A stretch of DNA of 64,000 nt from an uncultured Bacteroides sp. (GCA_902168185.1 CABHOV010000024.1:1-64000); one strand, 5' to 3'. Shown: positions 53,142 through 63,120, numbered from the stretch's first letter. The notes: generated by a model not told the origin, from the letters alone. Made by a program: numbers and translations.

Positions 53142-54281
53142 ATGCGCATTTATTTAGACAATGCAGCTACTACCCCGCTGGATCCGGAGGTTTTTGAAGC
53201 GATGAAGCCCTTTATGCTGGAGGATTTTGGAAATCCATCTTCCATACATGGGCATGGGCGGAAGGTAAGAGCTGCTATTGAATCTGCCAGAAAAAAAATT
53301 GCTGAGTTGTTAAACTGTACGCCTGGTGAAATCATCTTTACTTCCGGAGGCACAGAAGCCGACAATGCAATTTTGACAAGCAGCGTTCGTACATATGGAA
53401 TAAAGAATGTTATCTCTTCGCCTATTGAGCATCATGCGGTAGAGCATACGTTGCATTTGTTGACGAAGCAAGAGCAACTCAATCTGCACATGGTTCAGTT
53501 CGATGCAAAAGGACATATAGACTTGGATCATCTCGAAAGCCTGCTCAAAGAAAATCCAAATGCATTGGTGTCATTGATGCACGCGAATAATGAGATCGGA
53601 AATTTGTTGAACCTCGAAAGAGTTGCAGAACTCTGCGATCAGTATAAAGCATACTTTCATTCAGATACTGTACAAACAGTCGGGCATTATCGCCACGATC
53701 TTAGCAAAGTTAAAGTGCATGGCATTACTGCCGCTGCCCATAAATTTCATGGACCAAAAGGTGTTGGCTTTATGTTTATCCGCAAGGATAAAAAAATTCA
53801 GCCGTTCGTTCATGGTGGTGCACAGGAGCGCAACATGCGTGGCGGAACTGAAAATGTATATGGTATTATAGGTCTCGCGAAGGCGCTTGAAATTGCCTAT
53901 AGAGATATGGACGAACATATACACTATATAAAGGAATTGAAAGCCCGGATGATCGAAAGATTAACCGATCAGATTCCTGGTATAACTTTTCATGGTGACT
54001 CCGCTAATCTCGAAACCAGCTTATATACTGTACTGAACGTGTCGCTTCCTGAATCGGAAGAAAACGACATGATGCTTTTCAATTTAGATCTGCAAGGTAT
54101 ATCCGCTTCCGGAGGCAGTGCATGTTCAAGCGGTGCCGCACAAGGCTCGCATGTTTTAGGAGCGCTTTACCCGGAATCAAAAAGAGGAGCGATACGTTTC
54201 TCTTTCAGTAAGTATAACAAACCAGAAGAAATTGACGTTGCTGTAAAAGCATTGTCGGAGCTTTGTAAAATACCTGCATAA
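53142..54281 (+). CDS. Cysteine desulfurase (NifS/IscS family)
   Basis: 379 residues. Fold type I PLP enzyme: LDNAATTPLDPEVFEAM at the start, TSGGTEADNAIL, the PLP lysine in AAAHKFHGPKGVGF, and the active-site Cys in SGGSACSSGAAQGS, within the short loop of the IscS/NifS group. It supplies sulfur for Fe-S clusters or thiolated tRNA; no iscU or thiI is adjacent, so its partner is unclear. A YWTD lipoprotein gene follows directly. Confidence 0.94.
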   Translation: MRIYLDNAATTPLDPEVFEAMKPFMLEDFGNPSSIHGHGRKVRAAIESARKKIAELLNCTPGEIIFTSGGTEADNAILTSSVRTYGIKNVISSPIEHHAVEHTLHLLTKQEQLNLHMVQFDAKGHIDLDHLESLLKENPNALVSLMHANNEIGNLLNLERVAELCDQYKAYFHSDTVQTVGHYRHDLSKVKVHGITAAAHKFHGPKGVGFMFIRKDKKIQPFVHGGAQERNMRGGTENVYGIIGLAKALEIAYRDMDEHIHYIKELKARMIERLTDQIPGITFHGDSANLETSLYTVLNVSLPESEENDMMLFNLDLQGISASGGSACSSGAAQGSHVLGALYPESKRGAIRFSFSKYNKPEEIDVAVKALSELCKIPA

Positions 54282-54308
54282 GTGAACCCATCTATAGCCC
54301 ATATATTC

Positions 54309-55241
54309 ATGAAATTTATTCCCTCAATTCTTGTTGTTGCTTCCCTCATGTTTTTAGCTTCTTGTGGTGGAGGTATAGATAAGGACCCGGTATATCCAAA
54401 AGCAACGCATCTTTACTTTTCAGACTATAGCGGTAAAAAGATAGGCGTTATGGATGTAAATGCTCCCGGAAGCTACACCACGATAGCAGACGAATCCAAA
54501 GGCCTGGATACACTGGCTGGTATAGCAATAGATTTTGTTGCCGGTAAAATTTACGCGGCCGAAGAAACAAACGACAGAATTCTGCGCATGAACCTGGATG
54601 GCTCCGGTACACCGGAAGTTATATATGATGCCACAGACAGTGTAAATATGCCAACTGCATTGGCGATTGATGCTATCAATAACACACTATACTGGACTAA
54701 TTCAGGCACCGGACAAATGAAAACGGGTAGCCTCGATGGTACCGCGGTAGCAACTTCCATGTTTGCATATGATACAGTGTTGTCCTATAGCTATGGAGTT
54801 AATTATGATCCGTCAACAAAGGCGATGTTCTTTTCTGACCTGACTGATTTTGCATCGATATGGCTTTATCAGGTAGGAAGTACGTCAACAATTCCTACTC
54901 GTTTTTTTGGTGTAAACAACCTTACGTTGCAGAACCCTTCGGGTATACATCTGGATGCTGTCGCAAACAGCATTTATTGGGCAGACGAAGGTTTAGGAAA
55001 GATTATAGGCTCCAGCCTTTCCAGTGGTAGCCCGGTTGTTTTATTTGATCGTCAGGATGGCGTGACGCGACCTGATGGAATCGCGATTGATAAGGGCTCG
55101 GGGAAAATATACTGGACAGAAACTGATCCTAACACAGATACATATATCATTGCACGCGGGAACCTGGATGGCTCAGGAACGCGCGAAGTGTTACTTCAGG
55201 GAGTTGAATCTTATAGTATAGTTCTTCAATTTGCTAAGTAG
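54309..55241 (+). CDS. YWTD-type beta-propeller lipoprotein
   Basis: 310 residues from ATG 54309; a GTG at 54282, directly after the previous stop, also opens the frame but its nine residues precede a normal signal. Lipobox LASC after SILVVASLMF. The body is a six-bladed propeller of LDL-receptor YWTD type, with blades such as NNTLYWTNSGTGQMKTGSLD, ANSIYWADEGLGKI and SGKIYWTETDP. Such proteins bind partners at the cell surface; the ligand is unknown. Confidence 0.85.
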   Translation: MKFIPSILVVASLMFLASCGGGIDKDPVYPKATHLYFSDYSGKKIGVMDVNAPGSYTTIADESKGLDTLAGIAIDFVAGKIYAAEETNDRILRMNLDGSGTPEVIYDATDSVNMPTALAIDAINNTLYWTNSGTGQMKTGSLDGTAVATSMFAYDTVLSYSYGVNYDPSTKAMFFSDLTDFASIWLYQVGSTSTIPTRFFGVNNLTLQNPSGIHLDAVANSIYWADEGLGKIIGSSLSSGSPVVLFDRQDGVTRPDGIAIDKGSGKIYWTETDPNTDTYIIARGNLDGSGTREVLLQGVESYSIVLQFAK

Positions 55242-55267
55242 CGAATACTAAGCAGTTTACAGGTTGC

Positions 55268-57052
55268 TTACGCTGGAATGATTCCCATTTTCTTCATCAG
55301 AAATGTAGCATTCATTTTTTGAGCAAGTCCCGGCTTTAATTTATAGTCGAACGAGAGCTGATCATTTTCAATGGTCGCCTCGAAGCAATAATTCTTTACG
55401 CGATCCGGGTACTCCGTTTCAAGGTCTCCCAATGCAAGGTCATGTGTAGCAATCATTGCGAGACAAGGATGTGGCAAAAGTTGCTTTACCAATGCGATCG
55501 ATCCTGCTTGTTTATCTGTTGAGTTTGTGCCCTTCAAGATTTCATCCAGCAAAATCAGCAAGGGCTTATCACTTCTTAATTCATCCATAATGGTTTTGAG
55601 CCGGTTAAGCTCGGCATAGAAATAAGATTGATGATCTTTCAGAGAATCCGCTGTTCGCATGCCGGTTCGTAAATGAATGATGGGACAACGGAATGACTGT
55701 GCACAGACGGGTGCTCCATTCAACGCGAGTACCAGATTTATACCGACTGTACGAAGAAATGTACTCTTCCCTGCCATGTTAGCGCCCGTTACAATCAACA
55801 CCGATTGCCTGTTACCAATAAGCAGGTCGTTGGCGATGCGTTCATCTTCCTGGATGAGTGGATGACTCAGTGCTTCTATTTCAATGGAGAGCTTATCCTG
55901 TATAGCAGCATATTGGAAAGCAGGATGATTGAATGCGAAGGTGCCAAAGCTCCCAAGAACTTCAGTCTCGTTAATAGCCTCCAACCATGCTATAAGTTTT
56001 TCAGCATGGTTAATTTTCCAGCGCTCCAGCCGGTATATACATTGCAGGTCATAGAGCAGTAAACTGTTTACTACTAATGTAGTCATCGCGTTAAGCCGGG
56101 CATCCAGTGCGCTCACAAGAGAGGCAAGCGACTGTACTTTTTGTTCTGCTTCCTGAGCACTGCCTGCCAGTTTTTTAAGAAGCGGTGATTGAAATGTATT
56201 CTGCTGAAGGTAATGGAGCAGTCGCGCATACTTTTGAAGTATATTTTTCTTGCGACTGATATAGTCATGAAAAGCATTTACTTTTTTTAAATGAAAGCCA
56301 AGTATAGCCCATTGAGCAAGTGCGCAAAGTATAGCCCATCCTTTAAAAGCAGGAAAAACAAAAGCGAGTACCACCAACGCTATAGTAATAACAGGAAATA
56401 TAGCGAGCAGGTAACGATATAAAGGCTTGGTATATAGAAACGAAGGGTGACGAAGCCAGGCTTCGAGTTGTGCTCGATCATCGGGCTGCTCGTCCATCTC
56501 TCTCCCTGCCGCCTGAAAGTGTTGTCTGAAATCTGTGTGCGAAGAAAGCTCTTTTATAGCCTGTTGCTGTTCAACAATAGTCTCCGCTGATAATAATGGT
56601 GCAGAAAGCCGATCTGCAAATCTTTTTTTCCCGCCAAGGGTATTGCAGCGATTTATATACTGGAAGAGCGAGCCTTCGCCAAAAATATCAAGATCGTGTG
56701 AGTAGGGATGATGTGCATCCGTAAATTCTGAGCCTGTTGCAAAGGACGAAGAATCTCCTGTGGCAGCTTTACTCTCGGCATCATTTAATGATACCAGGTT
56801 TTCAAGATGTGTTTTCTCCTGAAAGAGTTTGCTATGTCGTTGAACGAGAATAACGAAAAGCACGAGTAGTATGGCTGCTACATAAAGTAAATTGAAGTTC
56901 GAAAAGCCTAAATATACTATAACCAGAAAGGCGAGTGCAGTAGCCAGTCGTACATTGGAAACCAGATTGATTTTTTTAGTAACGGAAGAAAGGCTTTCAG
57001 CAAAAGTTGATCTTCGGGTAGTATAAAAAAGATGGAGTTCTTGTTGTGTCAT
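55268..57052 (-). CDS. Membrane-anchored MutS homologue
   Basis: 594 residues. Two hydrophobic segments near residues 35-70 and two near 210-250 anchor the protein. The C-terminal 200 residues are a MutS-type ATPase: Walker A VTGANMAGKSTFLRT at about residue 420, the SYFYAELNRLK segment, Walker B LLILLDEILKGTNSTD, and the TATHDLAL-like switch AMIATHDLALG. The mismatch-recognition domain of MutS is absent, so classical mismatch repair is unlikely. Such proteins are common in Bacteroidota but their role is unknown to me. It follows the fRMsr gene by five bases. Confidence 0.88.
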   Translation of the reverse strand: MTQQELHLFYTTRRSTFAESLSSVTKKINLVSNVRLATALAFLVIVYLGFSNFNLLYVAAILLVLFVILVQRHSKLFQEKTHLENLVSLNDAESKAATGDSSSFATGSEFTDAHHPYSHDLDIFGEGSLFQYINRCNTLGGKKRFADRLSAPLLSAETIVEQQQAIKELSSHTDFRQHFQAAGREMDEQPDDRAQLEAWLRHPSFLYTKPLYRYLLAIFPVITIALVVLAFVFPAFKGWAILCALAQWAILGFHLKKVNAFHDYISRKKNILQKYARLLHYLQQNTFQSPLLKKLAGSAQEAEQKVQSLASLVSALDARLNAMTTLVVNSLLLYDLQCIYRLERWKINHAEKLIAWLEAINETEVLGSFGTFAFNHPAFQYAAIQDKLSIEIEALSHPLIQEDERIANDLLIGNRQSVLIVTGANMAGKSTFLRTVGINLVLALNGAPVCAQSFRCPIIHLRTGMRTADSLKDHQSYFYAELNRLKTIMDELRSDKPLLILLDEILKGTNSTDKQAGSIALVKQLLPHPCLAMIATHDLALGDLETEYPDRVKNYCFEATIENDQLSFDYKLKPGLAQKMNATFLMKKMGIIPA

Positions 57053-57057
57053 TCTGC

Positions 57058-57540
57058 TTACAGCAATTTTTCAATAATGCGCATAACTTTCTCTAACGAT
57101 TCAAGGTCCGTCTCATCAAAGTCGTTCAGTATATCACTATCAACATCCAGCACGAGAGCAACTTCTCCATTTTTAAAAGCAGGCAAAACAATTTCAGATT
57201 TAGAAGCAGAGCTACATGCAATATGGCCTGGAAACTCATCGACATTCGGAACGAGAATCGTTTTCTTTTCTTTCCAGGAAGCACCACAAACACCTTTGCC
57301 GAAGTTTATACGAGTACAAGCGATTGGTCCCTGAAAAGGCCCCAACACGAGCTGATCATTCTTTACGATATAAAATCCAACCCAGAAAAAATTCATCGAC
57401 TGTTTTAATGCCGCTGCAATGTTTGAAAGATTGGCTACCGTATCCGGCTCACCATCCACCAATGATTCAATCTGTGGAATGAGTATATCGTATCTTTCCT
57501 TTTTACTGGCGGATGTTGAAATGATAAGTTCTTCGGCCAT
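57058..57540 (-). CDS. Free methionine-R-sulfoxide reductase (GAF domain)
   Basis: 160 residues, one GAF domain. The three Cys of the fRMsr active site are present at 75, 85 and 109 (PIACTRINFGKGVCGASW, then HIACSSAS). The enzyme reduces free L-methionine-(R)-sulfoxide using thioredoxin and protects against oxidation. Co-transcribed with the membrane MutS homologue, five bases ahead of it. Confidence 0.93.
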   Translation of the reverse strand: MAEELIISTSASKKERYDILIPQIESLVDGEPDTVANLSNIAAALKQSMNFFWVGFYIVKNDQLVLGPFQGPIACTRINFGKGVCGASWKEKKTILVPNVDEFPGHIACSSASKSEIVLPAFKNGEVALVLDVDSDILNDFDETDLESLEKVMRIIEKLL

Positions 57541-57591
57541 GACTTTTATAGTTTTAACGCGATGCGTGAAGGTACCAAACGTATATGTGTT

Positions 57592-58125
57592 TTAAAGGTT
57601 AACAATTGATTTTATCAGAGCATTCCATACTGCCAGCAAAGCACGTTCGGTTTCTGAGTCTTTTACGTTACCCTCTTTATCAATTTTTGAACGTATAAAT
57701 GGAATCAACAATGTAGTCTCGTCCAATACTTTTGATGATAGAGCAGAGAGCGTTAAGAGTAAGGACGCATGCGCTTTATCTCCACCGGTTGCTGCAGTGA
57801 TTACTGCTACCGGCTTGTCAACAAATTCGCCAGATCCCACCGTCCAATCCAGCGCATTTTTTAAAGAACCAGGTACGCCAAAAGCGTATTCAGGAGTACA
57901 GATCAAAACGCCATCAGCTTCGGCAAGTTGCTTGCGCCAAGCCTCAACGGTTGATGGAACATCATTACTGTCGTTAAAGTGTGGAAGATAGGCGATGCCT
58001 CTATATTGCGTCACTACGACATTGGCAGACGTTGACTTCTCCAGAAAGTTTAAAACAATTTGTGTCGATGAGTTTTCACGAAGACTTCCGCTAACGGTAA
58101 GGATTTTTGTAGGACTGCTATGCAT
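57592..58125 (-). CDS. NADPH-dependent FMN reductase family protein
   Basis: 177 residues, flavodoxin-like fold. FMN phosphate loop TVSGSLRENSSTQ at the N-terminus, the family segment CTPEYAFGVPGSLKNALDW and PVAVITAATGG. Members reduce FMN, quinones, azo compounds or chromate with NAD(P)H. Transcribed alone, 51 bases upstream of the fRMsr gene. Confidence 0.92.
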   Translation of the reverse strand: MHSSPTKILTVSGSLRENSSTQIVLNFLEKSTSANVVVTQYRGIAYLPHFNDSNDVPSTVEAWRKQLAEADGVLICTPEYAFGVPGSLKNALDWTVGSGEFVDKPVAVITAATGGDKAHASLLLTLSALSSKVLDETTLLIPFIRSKIDKEGNVKDSETERALLAVWNALIKSIVNL

Positions 58126-58241
58126 ACAGATTTATTGTTGACTTGAACCTTATGGCAGAAAAAGAAGTTTCATTTTTTCAGGGAATCTTTTGACACTATT
58201 TTTTACCTAAATTCGTTCTGAATTTTGTTACTGATAATATT

Positions 58242-59069
58242 ATGAAACGGTATTTGTTTTTGATATACCTGTTGGTTTCTTTTTGCTTGTCTGGGGTTGC
58301 GCAACAAACGGCACCCGAAGAAGAGCAACGCTTCTCCATTGATACACCGGCTACACTTGATTTTAAAAAAGAGGAGGAGCCTACTGATACCAAAAAGAAA
58401 AAGAAGCCGAAGAAAAAAGTTTTCTATGGCATCAAAACTAAAAAGGGATTTACGCGAAAAGGTTTTGGTGACCGCACTACGTATGAAACATTTTATTACC
58501 TGAAGAAAGCGGAGAAGTCTCAGACGTTTGCCCGAGATATATACTGGTATGACTATACGCGGAAAGAAATCCGGAAGACCAGTACGTTCGATCCGGCAAA
58601 AGGTGTTTTGCTACACGGTCCGTATGAAAGAAGACAAGGTGAAATTGTTCTGGCTAAAGGAATATTTTATAAAGGCACCAAGCATGGACGTTGGCTTACC
58701 TATAGCCGCGATAGCGTGCTTACCGATAAAGAGAAATATTATAGAGGCTGGCCACGCGAATCGCTTGTATCATATTATGATCCGACTGAGCGTAAGAGAA
58801 TGAAAGAGATGACGCCTATTGAATTCGGAGAGAAGGAAGGCTTCTATTACTTGTTTCATGAAAATGGAAATGTAGCCGTACAGGGAGAGTATCATTGGGA
58901 TGAAAAGGTCGGCGACTGGACTGAATATTATCCTAACGGAAAACGAAAGAAAATTATCTCGTATTCGAAAGAGGCTTTTGATAAAGAACTGAAGCCATAC
59001 ATCAAAGCTGAGTGGAACGAGAAGGGAAAAGAGATCTATAAAAATACGAAGATGGCAGCGCTTAATTAG
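58242..59069 (+). CDS. Secreted MORN-like repeat protein
   Basis: 275 residues with a signal peptide ending at SGVAQQ (about residue 23). A very basic Lys-rich stretch (about residues 50-70, KKKKKPKKKVF) follows. Then come repeats of the MORN type variant (GKHGRWLTYSRDSVL, KEGFYYLFHENGNVAVQGEY, KVGDWTEYYPNGKRKKIISY), as in the YwqK family of proteins often called antitoxins without support. No toxin gene is adjacent. A periplasmic or surface location is likely; function unknown. Confidence 0.75.
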   Translation: MKRYLFLIYLLVSFCLSGVAQQTAPEEEQRFSIDTPATLDFKKEEEPTDTKKKKKPKKKVFYGIKTKKGFTRKGFGDRTTYETFYYLKKAEKSQTFARDIYWYDYTRKEIRKTSTFDPAKGVLLHGPYERRQGEIVLAKGIFYKGTKHGRWLTYSRDSVLTDKEKYYRGWPRESLVSYYDPTERKRMKEMTPIEFGEKEGFYYLFHENGNVAVQGEYHWDEKVGDWTEYYPNGKRKKIISYSKEAFDKELKPYIKAEWNEKGKEIYKNTKMAALN

Positions 59070-59094
59070 TTGTAGGCTTAGCGGGATAACGGTT

Positions 59095-59108
59095 CTATAT
59101 ATATATAG
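59095..59108. repeat. (TA)6 palindrome in an intergenic gap
   Basis: CTATATATATATAG is a 14-base perfect palindrome, 26 bases after the MORN-like gene. It could melt easily or mark a promoter or DNA-bend site, and it fits the wider excess of TATA in this window. Confidence 0.5.
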
Positions 59109-59201
59109 CGTGTTCTCTGTAAGCCAACTATGTGACTTCTACTCTTTCGTTCTTATTTATTTATACAATTGCAACGGTCTGGTCTGTTAGCAAAGTAACG
59201 G

Positions 59202-59963
59202 CTAACTATATAGATCATTATTGTCTGCTTCCGCTACTTCCTGAAAGAACTTCCCTACTTTTTCAGTGACGGCTTTAAAATAGCGAGCGCCTTTTTCTGC
59301 AGATGCTTTTCTGGGATCGCCTACACCGGTATCTTTTGTAACCTGCATCCACTTGCGTTCAGCCCAGGCCCAACCTTCGCGTATAGCGGTGATGCGAAAT
59401 TTTTTGGCTGCACCATCACCAGCTTCTTGCAAAGGCCTAACAAGTTGGGGTGTCAGGTGCATCATAACACTCGTCTCCATTTCGCCCGCGTGATCATCTT
59501 TATTTTCAAAAAATTCTTTTTGGTCGATTGCCTGATACCAATTACACTGGCATAAAAACATATCAGGAAATTGGAGGCCTAATTCGCGGATCATGGTTTT
59601 GAAATCATTACCACCGTGACTATTTAAGATGATCAGTTTAAATATACCTTGCCTGTTCAGCACGGTTACTATATCTCGAAGTATAGCGAGTTGCGTGCTG
59701 GGGTTCATGTTCATATCAAGCTTTACATCAAACTGTCCTGTGTTAACGCCGAACGGTATAGCGGGTAGCACCACTACACGCGAGCCATTTTCCCAGGCTA
59801 TACGCGCCGCTTCGGCAGCGATGTTGTCAGCTTCTATTATATCGGTTCCATACGGTAAATGGTAATTATGCGCTTCACACGCTCCCCATGGAAGAACAGC
59901 GAGTCTATACTTTGTCTCTTCAACAGTCTTCCAGGTGTTTTCGGCAAGTATATAAGGGCGCAT
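59202..59963 (-). CDS. Creatininase family amidohydrolase
   Basis: 253 residues. Metal-site residues of the creatininase family are in WGACEAHNYHLPYGTD (Glu30, His32, Asp41), LNSHGGNDF and DHAGEMETSVMM. The family includes creatinine amidohydrolase, mycofactocin MftE and the flavin-pathway enzyme ArfB; the sequence does not settle which reaction this member performs. Transcribed alone. Confidence 0.9.
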   Translation of the reverse strand: MRPYILAENTWKTVEETKYRLAVLPWGACEAHNYHLPYGTDIIEADNIAAEAARIAWENGSRVVVLPAIPFGVNTGQFDVKLDMNMNPSTQLAILRDIVTVLNRQGIFKLIILNSHGGNDFKTMIRELGLQFPDMFLCQCNWYQAIDQKEFFENKDDHAGEMETSVMMHLTPQLVRPLQEAGDGAAKKFRITAIREGWAWAERKWMQVTKDTGVGDPRKASAEKGARYFKAVTEKVGKFFQEVAEADNNDLYS

Positions 59964-60089
59964 AGAGAAGGGGTTTATTATATTAATGTAGAAATCTCAA
60001 AACTGAAATTCCAAGATTATAAAAATTTAAGACTTGTATAGAGTATTGAGAAGTATTCAAAATGATTAGCTATAGATAACGATCTATAC

Positions 60090-61094
60090 TTATGAGGGAA
60101 GGGCGATTCTATAACGCTTTCCCTTTTTTACAGTCAGTCTGTCTTCACGCAACCAGGGATTGTGCCGTTTTAGTAATTTATAGTTTGCTCCCTGTTGAAG
60201 TGAGAATGATACCAGGTCTTTCACAGTTTCGGAAACCTCAACGTATCGAAGTGGTTCTTGCTGGTATAGATGACGTGCTTCAATTTTAAATCCATACTTG
60301 GCCGGGTGTTCAATGATTTCTTTAATTGCCAGGATTCGGAATACATAACGTGACGTTTCATCATTGAGGTATAGATCGTAATATGACTGAACATGTTGAT
60401 CATCCAGTGCGCGCTCTACACCACCCATCCCTCGGTTGTAAGATGCCGCTACCAATGCCCAATCGCCAAACTTGTTATGAGCTTTCTTCAGATATTTACA
60501 AGCCGCTTCCGTTGCCTTTAAAGGATCGTAACGTTCATCCACTTCATTGGTGATTTCAAGACCAAGTTCTTTACCGGAAGACTCGAGTATCTGCCAGTAG
60601 CCCACCGCATCCCGATAGGAAGTAACATTGAGCAGATTACTTTCAATCAGCGGCAGGTATTTGAAATCATCAGGTATATTATACTTGCGAAGTATCTCCT
60701 GCATTTGCGGAAGCCAGCGGTTCGCGCGCTTGATCAAAAATATAGTATTGCTGTGGAGATAACAGTTGATTTGTAGTTCTTTGTCCAGTCGTTCACGAAC
60801 ATCCGGTATAGCTAACGGAACGGACTCACCGGCAAAAGTTATTTCTTTGGGAAGGTCAAACGAAATGGCGGCTAGGGGTGCCGTGGTAGAAGCTGTTATC
60901 TCTTCATACTCGGTTGGTATAACACCTTCATCAGAGATGGTTTCTTTTGAAAAATTTTGTCTTGTCTGACTATATATTATATAGCCGAATAGAATAACAA
61001 GCGTGCAGACAGAGATGAAATCTGCAGTTGTTATATTTCCTCCAGGAAAAAAATTTCTTCTTCGTCTTGTGGGCTGTGAGGAATTTGTCTCCAT
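60090..61094 (-). CDS. Membrane-anchored lytic transglycosylase
   Basis: 334 residues. One membrane helix at about residues 20-41, so the enzyme faces the periplasm. The SLT domain has LPLIESNLLNVTSYRDAVGY with the catalytic Glu in IES, the WQI motif, DERYDPLKATEAACKYLKKA and ASYNRGMGG, as in MltD/MltE type enzymes. A LysM-like tail (NPWLREDRLTVKKGKRYRIA) may bind peptidoglycan. Role: cleavage of glycan strands during wall growth or recycling. Confidence 0.92.
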   Translation of the reverse strand: METNSSQPTRRRRNFFPGGNITTADFISVCTLVILFGYIIYSQTRQNFSKETISDEGVIPTEYEEITASTTAPLAAISFDLPKEITFAGESVPLAIPDVRERLDKELQINCYLHSNTIFLIKRANRWLPQMQEILRKYNIPDDFKYLPLIESNLLNVTSYRDAVGYWQILESSGKELGLEITNEVDERYDPLKATEAACKYLKKAHNKFGDWALVAASYNRGMGGVERALDDQHVQSYYDLYLNDETSRYVFRILAIKEIIEHPAKYGFKIEARHLYQQEPLRYVEVSETVKDLVSFSLQQGANYKLLKRHNPWLREDRLTVKKGKRYRIALPS

Positions 61095-61159
61095 TCAGAA
61101 TGCATCAGTGTGAATAATTACCTTCATTAACAATGATCGTTCCTAACGCGTCTTTATCA

Positions 61160-61912
61160 TCAGAAATTAGGCGATAATAAATACTTCGCGTAGAACTCAT
61201 CTATAACTGCTACAGCATCTTCGGGGGTATCGACCAGATCAAAAAGATCTAAATCTTCTTCGTGGATCATACCATCGTGAACGAGTACTTTTTTCCACCA
61301 GTCAATTAAACCTCCCCAGAATTTTTTGCCTACCAGTACAATGGGAAAACGTCCTATCTTTTTTGTTTGAATCAAGGTAAGTGCTTCGGTAAGTTCATCC
61401 ATTGTGCCAAAGCCTCCTGGCATAACGATGAACCCTTGTGAGTATTTTACAAACATCACCTTGCGCACAAAGAAGTAATCGAACGAGATCAACTTATCCG
61501 GATCGATATAGATATTTCCTTTTTGCTCATGAGGCAAGTAAATATTCAGACCAACAGATTTACCTTTCGCGCGATTCGCACCACGATTACCGGCTTCCAT
61601 TATACCAGGTCCGCCACCTGTGATTACACCGTAGCCTTGTTGTACGAGTTGAAACGCTATTTCATCAGCCATTTTATAGTATGGGTTGCTAGGCTTCACA
61701 CGAGCAGAACCAAAAATCGTAACGCACGGTCCTATTTTTGCAAGCTTCTCAAGTCCCTCTACAAATTCTGACATCACCTTAAAGATCATCCAGCTGTTAG
61801 CTCCTTTTATCTCAGCCCAATCTTTATCCTTGAATGCTTTTCGAATGCGATGCTCTTCTTCCAGTGCCTCTTTGATTAACTCTTCTTCAACGCGTTTCTT
61901 TTTTGTTTTCAT
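61160..61912 (-). CDS. LOG family protein (TIGR00730 type)
   Basis: 250 residues. The nucleotide-phosphate-binding motif PGGFGTMDELTEALTLIQT and the GGGPGIMEAGNRGA motif are both intact. LOG proteins cleave cytokinin ribotides or nucleotide 5'-monophosphates to base and ribose phosphate, and related PpnN acts on purine nucleotides. The N-terminus is a charged helical extension of about 35 residues (Lys/Glu-rich). Confidence 0.93.
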   Translation of the reverse strand: MKTKKKRVEEELIKEALEEEHRIRKAFKDKDWAEIKGANSWMIFKVMSEFVEGLEKLAKIGPCVTIFGSARVKPSNPYYKMADEIAFQLVQQGYGVITGGGPGIMEAGNRGANRAKGKSVGLNIYLPHEQKGNIYIDPDKLISFDYFFVRKVMFVKYSQGFIVMPGGFGTMDELTEALTLIQTKKIGRFPIVLVGKKFWGGLIDWWKKVLVHDGMIHEEDLDLFDLVDTPEDAVAVIDEFYAKYLLSPNF

Positions 61913-62001
61913 AATACTAACTTAAACGTTTATAAATAATAAGGATGTCACTTCGATGTACATCCTCGTCTGCATCTGCTGAAATATAAAAATATATCTA
62001 C

Positions 62002-63120
62002 ATGAAACGAAAAAAGAATTTTCAGGGTGTTCTTTTGGTGTTGATTTTTATTTCTCTTTTAATTATTCGTTGCGGGCATCCAAAAACGGAAACAACAACA
62101 GCTCCTATACAACCCGACTCGTCATGGGCATTAATCCCGTTTGAGAAAGTAGATAGTGTGAATCCTATTCTGCTGCCAGGCACGAATACGTTTCACTGTC
62201 CTATTTTACAAAAAGAAGTAAAGTGGGAAGAGAAGGATGTTTTTAATCCCGCTGCCGTTGTACGCGAAGGCAAAGTATATCTGTTATTCCGCGCGGAAGA
62301 TGTAATTGGAAAATATGCGGGGACTTCACGGATTGGATTAGCTATAAGTGAAGATGGAATACACTTTACGAAAATGAAAGAACCTGTGCTATATCCTGAT
62401 AATGATAGCTTGAAGGTATATGAATGGGAAGGAGGAATAGAAGATCCGCGGATCGTGGAGTCGGAAGACAGCACCTATATACTCACCTACACGGCGTATG
62501 ACGGTAGCGTTGCGCGGCTCATGCTGGCGACATCGAAAGATCTCATTCACTGGAAAAAGCAAGGATGTGTTTTGCAGGGAAAGTATAAAAATACATGGAG
62601 TAAATCGGGAGCAATTGTAGCACGACAGGATGGGTCGCGCATAGTGGCTGAAAAGATAAATGGTAAATACTGGATGTACTTTGGAGATACAGATTTATTC
62701 ATGGCTACATCGGATGATCTTTTACGTTGGACACCTATACTAGAGAATGATTCGTTGAAAGAAGTTCTTCATCCCCGGAAGGGATATTTTGATAGCCGTT
62801 TAGTTGAGAGCGGTCCTTATGCCTTGATGAGAGATGAAGGAATTTTGTTGCTATACAACGGAATGAACCTAGATGAAGGTGGTGATGCAACGCTAGCGAA
62901 AGGAGCATACTGTGGAGGGCAGGCACTTTTCGATAAGAATGATCCTGCTAAATTAATCGGCAGATTAGAAAAGAATTTTATACGACCCGATAAAGACTAT
63001 GAAATAAACGGCCAGGTAAATCAGGTTTGCTTCCTCGAAGGAATGGTGAAGTTTAAAGAAAAATGGTTTTTATACTATGGCACAGCCGATTCAAAAATAG
63101 CCGTAGCAGTTCATGAGTAA
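62002..63120 (+). CDS. GH130-type glycoside phosphorylase-like lipoprotein
   Basis: 372 residues. After a basic N-terminus and a hydrophobic segment comes Cys24 in IIRC, a weak lipobox because of Arg at -1. The five-bladed propeller of GH130 follows: NPAAVVREGKVYLLFRAED, SRIGLAISEDGIHF, EGGIEDPRIVE with the catalytic Asp, and the phosphate-binding region SKSGAIV. Family members cleave beta-mannosides by phosphorolysis or hydrolysis; exported forms are often hydrolases. Convergent with the next gene with no gap between stop codons. Confidence 0.9.
   Translation: MKRKKNFQGVLLVLIFISLLIIRCGHPKTETTTAPIQPDSSWALIPFEKVDSVNPILLPGTNTFHCPILQKEVKWEEKDVFNPAAVVREGKVYLLFRAEDVIGKYAGTSRIGLAISEDGIHFTKMKEPVLYPDNDSLKVYEWEGGIEDPRIVESEDSTYILTYTAYDGSVARLMLATSKDLIHWKKQGCVLQGKYKNTWSKSGAIVARQDGSRIVAEKINGKYWMYFGDTDLFMATSDDLLRWTPILENDSLKEVLHPRKGYFDSRLVESGPYALMRDEGILLLYNGMNLDEGGDATLAKGAYCGGQALFDKNDPAKLIGRLEKNFIRPDKDYEINGQVNQVCFLEGMVKFKEKWFLYYGTADSKIAVAVHE

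Noticed and set aside
58242-59069. Toxin-antitoxin system based on YwqK-like repeats
   Set aside because: No toxin-like neighbour; the repeats are generic MORN-type and the protein is exported.
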